This document shows, one piece after another, positions 7,951-13,933 of a stretch of 13,933 nucleotides of DNA. The DNA lies in the NCBI RefSeq assembly GCF_029848115.1, contig NZ_JARVXG010000030.1, positions 1 to 13,933 on the forward strand, written 5' to 3'. The stretch comes from Methanobacterium formicicum. Its GTDB lineage: Archaea; Methanobacteriota; Methanobacteria; Methanobacteriales; Methanobacteriaceae. Under the pieces are notes generated by a model that saw only the letters and a list, made by a program, of their open reading frames with translations, had not been told where the DNA came from and did not search any database. Each line of letters opens with the position of its first letter. Within the stretch, counting starts at the first letter, position 1. Made by a program: the position numbers and the translations under genes.

Positions 7951-7994
7951 TACTATAGCAAATATACTATAATGTTATAGTAAAAATACTATAA
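7951..7994. repeat. Further TACTATAA half-sites forming an operator array
   Basis: After the 42-bp dyad the motif recurs as TACTATAG (7951-7958), TACTATAA (7965-7972), its complement TTATAGTA (7975-7982) and TACTATAA (7987-7994). The middle two form the perfect palindrome TACTATAA-TG-TTATAGTA centred at 7973.5, 44 bases (about four helical turns) from the first dyad centre. With the outer arms of the dyad this makes six copies in 86 bases. Confidence 0.7.
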
Positions 7995-8103
7995 TCTACG
8001 TGAATATATCATCTCCAACAAAAAAAGAATTTTTATTGCATTTGTATATCGTCAAATTTTTCGGTATCTTATTTATAACGATCTCAACAGATAATTTAGT
8101 TGG

Positions 8104-8117
8104 CCAAAACATTTTGG
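8104..8117. repeat. Inverted repeat CCAAAA-CA-TTTTGG
   Basis: A perfect 6-base inverted repeat about 90 bases before the start at 8205. It could be an operator for that gene, or chance in AT-rich DNA. Confidence 0.3.
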
Positions 8118-8190
8118 TAATAACAAGAATAATATAATAAACAAATTAATTCAATCTTAAAAATCAATATACACGTTTTTTATTAAAAAA

Positions 8191-8199
8191 AGAGGTAAT
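8191..8199 (+). promoter_or_regulatory. Shine-Dalgarno supporting the GTG start at 8205
   Basis: AGAGGTAAT matches GGAGGTGAT at seven of nine bases and lies five bases before the GTG. That start places the nucleotide-binding DPVHKGH motif at residues 9-15, as expected for the fold. Confidence 0.65.
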
Positions 8200-8201
8200 A
8201 T

Positions 8202-9494
<1,293 letters not shown>

Positions 9495-9564
9495 AACAAT
9501 GAGTAGAAGTTGACGTGAGTATAAAAAGTTGATTTGTATAAAATTAGTATTGTATTGTGGTTAA

Positions 9565-9581
9565 TCTCCCTTGTTGGGGGA
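9565..9581. terminator. Hairpin between convergent genes
   Basis: TCTCCC-TTGTT-GGGGGA can form a six-pair stem with one G-T pair. It lies between the stop at 9494 and the opposing stop at 9586, a position fitting a bidirectional terminator, although no long T-run follows. Confidence 0.4.
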
Positions 9582-9585
9582 ATAA

Positions 9586-9819
<234 letters not shown>

Positions 9820-9890
9820 TTTTTAAAGATTTTAAGAAGCTATCATTGATGGTGTCCGTAAAATTTCACTGAGATCCATGCTTTTTCTGC

Positions 9891-9904
9891 GTATAATATT
9901 ATAC
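9891..9904 (-). promoter_or_regulatory. Palindromic TATA-like element upstream of the 77-residue gene
   Basis: GTATAATATTATAC is a perfect 14-base palindrome containing a TATA-like core. On the minus strand transcription would begin near 9871, about 50 bases before the ATG at 9819. Its 12-base core TATAATATTATA is also the centre of the MNT operator palindrome. Confidence 0.4.
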
Positions 9905-9949
9905 TCAAAATCCTATTTATTTATATTGTGAATAGAGGATTACTGTGAA

Positions 9950-10819
<870 letters not shown>

Positions 10820-11161
10820 TCTCTCAACTTATTCATTTACATTTTTTCATCAAATTAGTGCGAATTATTTGTCCAAAAACATTTCATATAACTTCTGCTA
10901 CAATCTTTTAAGATATTTTTATTTTCTGATATTTTAATTCTATTCAAAAAAAAGATTGGTTAAGAAAAGGCAATGTAATTACTAAAATAATTGCCAGAAG
11001 GGTATGTTTTAGTTTTTAAACCATAATTTTCCATTACAGACATGTATTTGATATCTAAAAATAAAATTTAATCAAAACAATTCCAACAAAAACTGAAATA
11101 ATTTTCTGAAAACTGAAAAAATCTAAAAAGGTTTATTAATTTTCTCCAATTAACTATAATT
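10820..11161. other. 342-base AT-rich region between divergent dehydrogenase and OLD genes
   Basis: No gene is supported; the frame crossing it (10419-10937) is the antisense of the dehydrogenase. It holds an inverted repeat GGCAAT/ATTGCC with a 15-base loop (10969-10995), long A and T tracts, and the OLD promoter at its right end. Composition becomes markedly more AT-rich here and stays so to the window end, which may mark the edge of an accessory island. Confidence 0.5.
11132..11139 (+). promoter_or_regulatory. Box A of the OLD gene, predicting a leaderless mRNA
   Basis: TTTATTAA follows the purine-rich AAAAAGG (BRE-like). Its centre is 26.5 bases from the A of the start codon, which is the usual box A to transcription start distance, and no Shine-Dalgarno lies between. 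Confidence 0.65.
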
Positions 11162-13240
11162 ATGGTAGTAATTATTGATGAAATAAAAATATTTGACGAA
11201 CATTATTCTTTTTTGGATTTTAGCGAAGTAGACTTTAATAAAGGTCAAATCCTTCAAAATTTGTCAAAAATTAATATATTTGTAGGGGCTAATAATTCTG
11301 GCAAGAGCCGTCTTTTAAGGGCCCTATTATCTTCTAATGAACTATCTAAAAGTATCGATACAAAACCTCTAGAATTTAAACCTTCTGATAATTCCATTAA
11401 AGAAATAAATTGTAATATAAGTAACTTGAACTTACCCGAAAACAATATTTTTGAAACACTACAAAATGACTTACTTATTTTAAAAACTGAAATGGAAGAC
11501 CTTAAAAATGATACTTTCTCATCAATAAAACACATTAATGAAATTAAAAAAATTCACGCTTATTTAGATGAAATTAAATTGGAATATTTGTTTTCAAATG
11601 ATGAAAATGTGCTTTTACCCCTTGAAAAACTGAAAAAACATTTAGAAAAATTAATAGAAAATCGACAGGGTGGCACTATTGATAGATTTAGTTTTACTTA
11701 CATAGGGAATAGTTATAATGACCAATTATCTAAATTTCTTGGAAAGTGGGGCGAAGGAATATTAGATGTTAATTTTAATTTTAATTTTAAAAAAATATAC
11801 ATACCAATTTTAAGAGGGCTTCGTTCTTTTGATAATAAAGATATTTATTTTACAAGAACTACAGCAGATTATTTTGGGCATCAAACTGAAGAATTTCTTA
11901 AATCATGGAATTTTGAAATTTATACTGGTTTAAAAGCATATAAAGATATTAAAGACCATTTATTAGGTAATCATAATCAACGAAAGATGATTAAAGACTT
12001 TGAAGAATTTTTATCCCAACAATTTTTTGATAATCAAAGAATTACCTTAATTCCAAAAGAATCAAGTGATGAGGTTTTAACTGTCAAAATTGGCGATGAA
12101 AAAGAAATGCCAATTTATAATCTAGGTGATGGAATCCAATCTGTTATTATCATGACATTACCTTTGTATCTATGTGAGAACCTCCCTGAAAACGAAAACG
12201 TCTTAGTTTTTATTGAAGAACCAGAACATTATTTGCATCCAGGATTACAGCGGAAGCTTATGGATACATTCAATGATTTTAAAGGTTTCCAATTTTTCGC
12301 AACAACTCACTCTAATCACTTCCTAGACCTTTCTTTAGATTATGAAAATGTATCGATATTTTCTGTCAAAAAAGAAGTTGATGATGATGAAAACGAAGAA
12401 AAAACACCTAATTTTTTCGTTGAGTCTTTATCTTATGGCGACGTGGATGCTCTTGAGTTATTAGGCGTTAGGAAATCTTCAGTTTTTTTATCAAATTGTA
12501 CGATTTGGGTTGAAGGAATAACTGATAGATACTATCTCAAAAAATATTTTGATGTTTATCAGAATTTTTTAAAAGAAAAAGCCGAAGAAATCGGTCTTGA
12601 ATTCATGGAATTTGATGAAGATTACCATTATTCTTTTGTTGAATATGCAGGGAGTAACATTACCCATTGGTCATTTTTAGAAGGACTCAATGAAGAAGAT
12701 AAAATTAATGTGGATAATTTATGTGGTAATCTCTTTTTAATTTCAGATGCTGATGATGAAAACTCTAAAATAGAAAGAAAGGAAAAATTAAGGACTAATT
12801 TAGGAAAGAGATACTGTCAACTCACAGTAAGAGAAATTGAAAATCTTTTAACTGAAAATGTTCTTTTAGAAGTGTTAAAAGATTTTGAAATGGGAAATGA
12901 TGAAAGAGAAAATTTAGAATATAATCCATTTGAACATAGTGAATATAAAAAGGTTCCAATTGGAAAATTTATTGAAGAAAATATCTTAATCAGCAAAAAG
13001 AAAGACTATCAAAGTACTTCTGGAACAATTAAAAATAAGCTAAGATTTTGCAAAAATGCTCTGCAACACATAAATACTTTCGGAAATCTTTCCGATGAAA
13101 CTATAGGCGTCTGTAATTGTATTTATAAATTCATTGCTAAAAAAAATGGAATTGATATATTGGATTATGAAGAAATTTGTGAGAATTTAGGTATTTCAGG
13201 ATATAATTCTAATGTTGGATGTCAAGTTGTTAATGAATGA
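11162..13240 (+). CDS. OLD-family ATPase/TOPRIM nuclease (probable anti-phage or plasmid-defence protein)
   Basis: The 692-residue protein has the two parts of OLD nucleases. The ATPase shows Walker A in FVGANNSGKSRLLRAL (40-55, K48), a signature-like LGDGIQS (321-327), Walker B in VLVFIEEPEHYLHP (347-360) and the switch His in TTHSNHFLD (381-389). A helical insert occupies about 100-170. The TOPRIM domain follows: IWVEGITDRYYLKKY (448-462, metal-binding E451), LFLISDADD (524-532, D529 and D531) and REIENLLT (557-564). Such proteins cleave DNA under ATP control, and many defend against phage. Class 2 members pair with a UvrD-like GajB, class 3 with retrons, class 4 with AriB; none is seen here, so class 1 or a new association. 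It is very AT-rich, suggesting transfer. The next gene encodes a membrane zinc-ribbon protein. Confidence 0.9.
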   Translation: MVVIIDEIKIFDEHYSFLDFSEVDFNKGQILQNLSKINIFVGANNSGKSRLLRALLSSNELSKSIDTKPLEFKPSDNSIKEINCNISNLNLPENNIFETLQNDLLILKTEMEDLKNDTFSSIKHINEIKKIHAYLDEIKLEYLFSNDENVLLPLEKLKKHLEKLIENRQGGTIDRFSFTYIGNSYNDQLSKFLGKWGEGILDVNFNFNFKKIYIPILRGLRSFDNKDIYFTRTTADYFGHQTEEFLKSWNFEIYTGLKAYKDIKDHLLGNHNQRKMIKDFEEFLSQQFFDNQRITLIPKESSDEVLTVKIGDEKEMPIYNLGDGIQSVIIMTLPLYLCENLPENENVLVFIEEPEHYLHPGLQRKLMDTFNDFKGFQFFATTHSNHFLDLSLDYENVSIFSVKKEVDDDENEEKTPNFFVESLSYGDVDALELLGVRKSSVFLSNCTIWVEGITDRYYLKKYFDVYQNFLKEKAEEIGLEFMEFDEDYHYSFVEYAGSNITHWSFLEGLNEEDKINVDNLCGNLFLISDADDENSKIERKEKLRTNLGKRYCQLTVREIENLLTENVLLEVLKDFEMGNDERENLEYNPFEHSEYKKVPIGKFIEENILISKKKDYQSTSGTIKNKLRFCKNALQHINTFGNLSDETIGVCNCIYKFIAKKNGIDILDYEEICENLGISGYNSNVGCQVVNE

Positions 13241-13245
13241 AGTTA

Positions 13246-13251
13246 TTTTTT
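13246..13251 (+). terminator. T-run after the OLD gene
   Basis: Six T residues five bases after the OLD stop codon could terminate or attenuate its transcript before the next promoter. Confidence 0.35.
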
Positions 13252-13293
13252 ATCAACTTATCACCACAATTATTTCAAAACATTATAATAATG

Positions 13294-13301
13294 CTTATTA
13301 A
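13294..13301 (+). promoter_or_regulatory. Box A of the membrane zinc-ribbon gene
   Basis: CTTATTAA lies exactly 22 bases before the ATG, the same spacing as at the OLD gene, and shares the nine-base sequence TTATTAATT with it. A leaderless mRNA is predicted, although GAGATGA four bases before the ATG could act as a Shine-Dalgarno in a longer transcript. Confidence 0.55.
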
Positions 13302-13323
13302 TTCGAAATTATGAGATGAAAAA

Positions 13324-13896
13324 ATGAAATTGAAAGAATTACTTTTTGAGCGTTATCTCCCTCCAATTATTGCATACTTAGTTATGGGGTTTTTATCTTA
13401 TTTTTACTCATCAATAAATAATATTAGTTGGATAGAGTTTCTTTATTCGATTCCTCCGATTGTGTGGCAATTTTTAGTATTAATATTTTTATTATGGATA
13501 TGTGTTATTTTTATCAAAAGAAGAATGAATAGTAAATCGACATATTATGGATCAATACCTCGCAATGGCTGGCAAAATGTCCTCAGAAAAGATTATTTTG
13601 GAGTAAAATGGCAAGTCCGAACTCCTATAATCGATCCAGTATTAGATTTTGATCCGTTTAACATGAATAGAGTACCCGTATTTAATGTGGCACCTACTCC
13701 CCGATGCCCTGAATGTGAGACTAAACTTGTGATATCAGATCATTTTTTATGGCATACTTGGACTTGTCCACATTGTAATTTTGGAAAACGTACATGGGAA
13801 TCGATTTATGATGTTAGAGACCGAGTGCAAAACATTGTAGATCGGGAAGTGGAGATCCAATTAGAACAAGAAAATTCAAGACAGTTTCAGGGTTAA
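13324..13896 (+). CDS. Two-helix membrane protein with C-terminal zinc ribbon
   Basis: The 190-residue product has two transmembrane helices (about 12-29, YLPPIIAYLVMGFLSYFY after a positive N-terminus; and about 44-64, ending in IKRR), which by the positive-inside rule puts both ends in the cytoplasm. A linker rich in Asp, Pro and aromatic residues (about 72-125) leads to a treble-clef or rubredoxin-like zinc ribbon: CPEC (128-131) and CPHC (148-151), with His and Trp between. A charged helix follows (about 157-185, RDRVQNIVDREVEIQLEQE). No enzyme motif is seen. It lies 83 bases after the OLD gene with a matching promoter and the same AT-rich composition, so a joint role is plausible, for example as membrane anchor, sensor or effector. 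Function unknown; no family recognised with certainty. Confidence 0.72.
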   Translation: MKLKELLFERYLPPIIAYLVMGFLSYFYSSINNISWIEFLYSIPPIVWQFLVLIFLLWICVIFIKRRMNSKSTYYGSIPRNGWQNVLRKDYFGVKWQVRTPIIDPVLDFDPFNMNRVPVFNVAPTPRCPECETKLVISDHFLWHTWTCPHCNFGKRTWESIYDVRDRVQNIVDREVEIQLEQENSRQFQG

Positions 13897-13913
13897 TAAT
13901 AAAACTTTATACT

Positions 13914-13933
13914 ATGAAACTAATTAGTTTCAT
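13914..13933. repeat. Perfect 20-bp palindrome at the window end
   Basis: ATGAAACTAATTAGTTTCAT is its own reverse complement. It starts 18 bases after the stop of the zinc-ribbon gene, preceded by TATACT. It may extend beyond the window. It could be a terminator hairpin, an operator for the next gene, or part of an element boundary. Confidence 0.6.

Noticed and set aside
7909..7994. TACTATAA repeats as a CRISPR array or plasmid iterons
   Set aside because: Units are 8 bases, irregularly spaced and in both orientations, without spacers; no Rep or Cas gene is near. An operator array fits better.
11162..13896. Gabija, retron or PARIS locus
   Set aside because: No UvrD-like helicase, reverse transcriptase or DUF4435 gene lies beside the OLD gene in the window; the next gene is a membrane zinc-ribbon protein.

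Overview
The window looks like chromosomal DNA of a methanogenic archaeon of the Methanobacteriales, most likely a Methanobacterium-like organism. The support is a short CbiX/CfbA chelatase of the kind used for coenzyme F430 and cobamide synthesis, archaeal box A (TATA) promoters, Shine-Dalgarno sequences resembling GGAGGTGAT, frequent TTG and GTG starts, and bacterial-type accessory genes (glutamate decarboxylase, PAS-type sensor kinase, FUSC transporter) common in that group. This is inference from gene content; no rRNA or tRNA is present.

Layout. 1-494 is the 3' end of a sensor histidine kinase, convergent with a glutamate decarboxylase gene (581-1969, minus). A 427-base AT-rich gap with palindromes and promoter-like boxes leads to cfbA (2397-2822). 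After another AT-rich gap comes a large FUSC-family membrane protein (3187-5178). The 5180-6190 stretch is untidy: a tiny ORF behind a perfect Shine-Dalgarno, a 50-residue gene, the C-terminal stub of an iron-sulfur aldo/keto reductase, and an intact 4-oxalocrotonate tautomerase-like gene transcribed away from an HxlR-type regulator. A 51-residue antitoxin-like gene follows the regulator. Next is a minus-strand two-gene module (6801-7896) of a winged-helix/MNT nucleotidyltransferase and a HEPN protein, headed by a striking nested-palindrome operator. 8205-10819 returns to core-like, less AT-rich genes: a TmcAL-like HIGH nucleotidyltransferase, a small cysteine-rich protein and a DUF1932-type dehydrogenase. 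The last 2.8 kb is strongly AT-rich: an OLD-family ATPase/TOPRIM nuclease followed by a two-helix membrane protein with a cytosolic zinc ribbon, ending in a perfect 20-bp palindrome at the window edge.

How the parts may work together. The window alternates between housekeeping genes and AT-rich accessory DNA. Two accessory blocks look like defence or toxin-antitoxin systems: the HTH-MNT/HEPN pair with its operator array, and the OLD nuclease plus membrane zinc-ribbon gene. The latter two genes have box A elements with an identical nine-base core at exactly the same distance from the start codon, which predicts leaderless mRNAs and co-ordinate expression. No UvrD-like helicase, reverse transcriptase or DUF4435 gene is next to the OLD gene within the window, so it is not an obvious Gabija, retron or PARIS locus; the membrane zinc-ribbon partner is the best candidate here for something undescribed.
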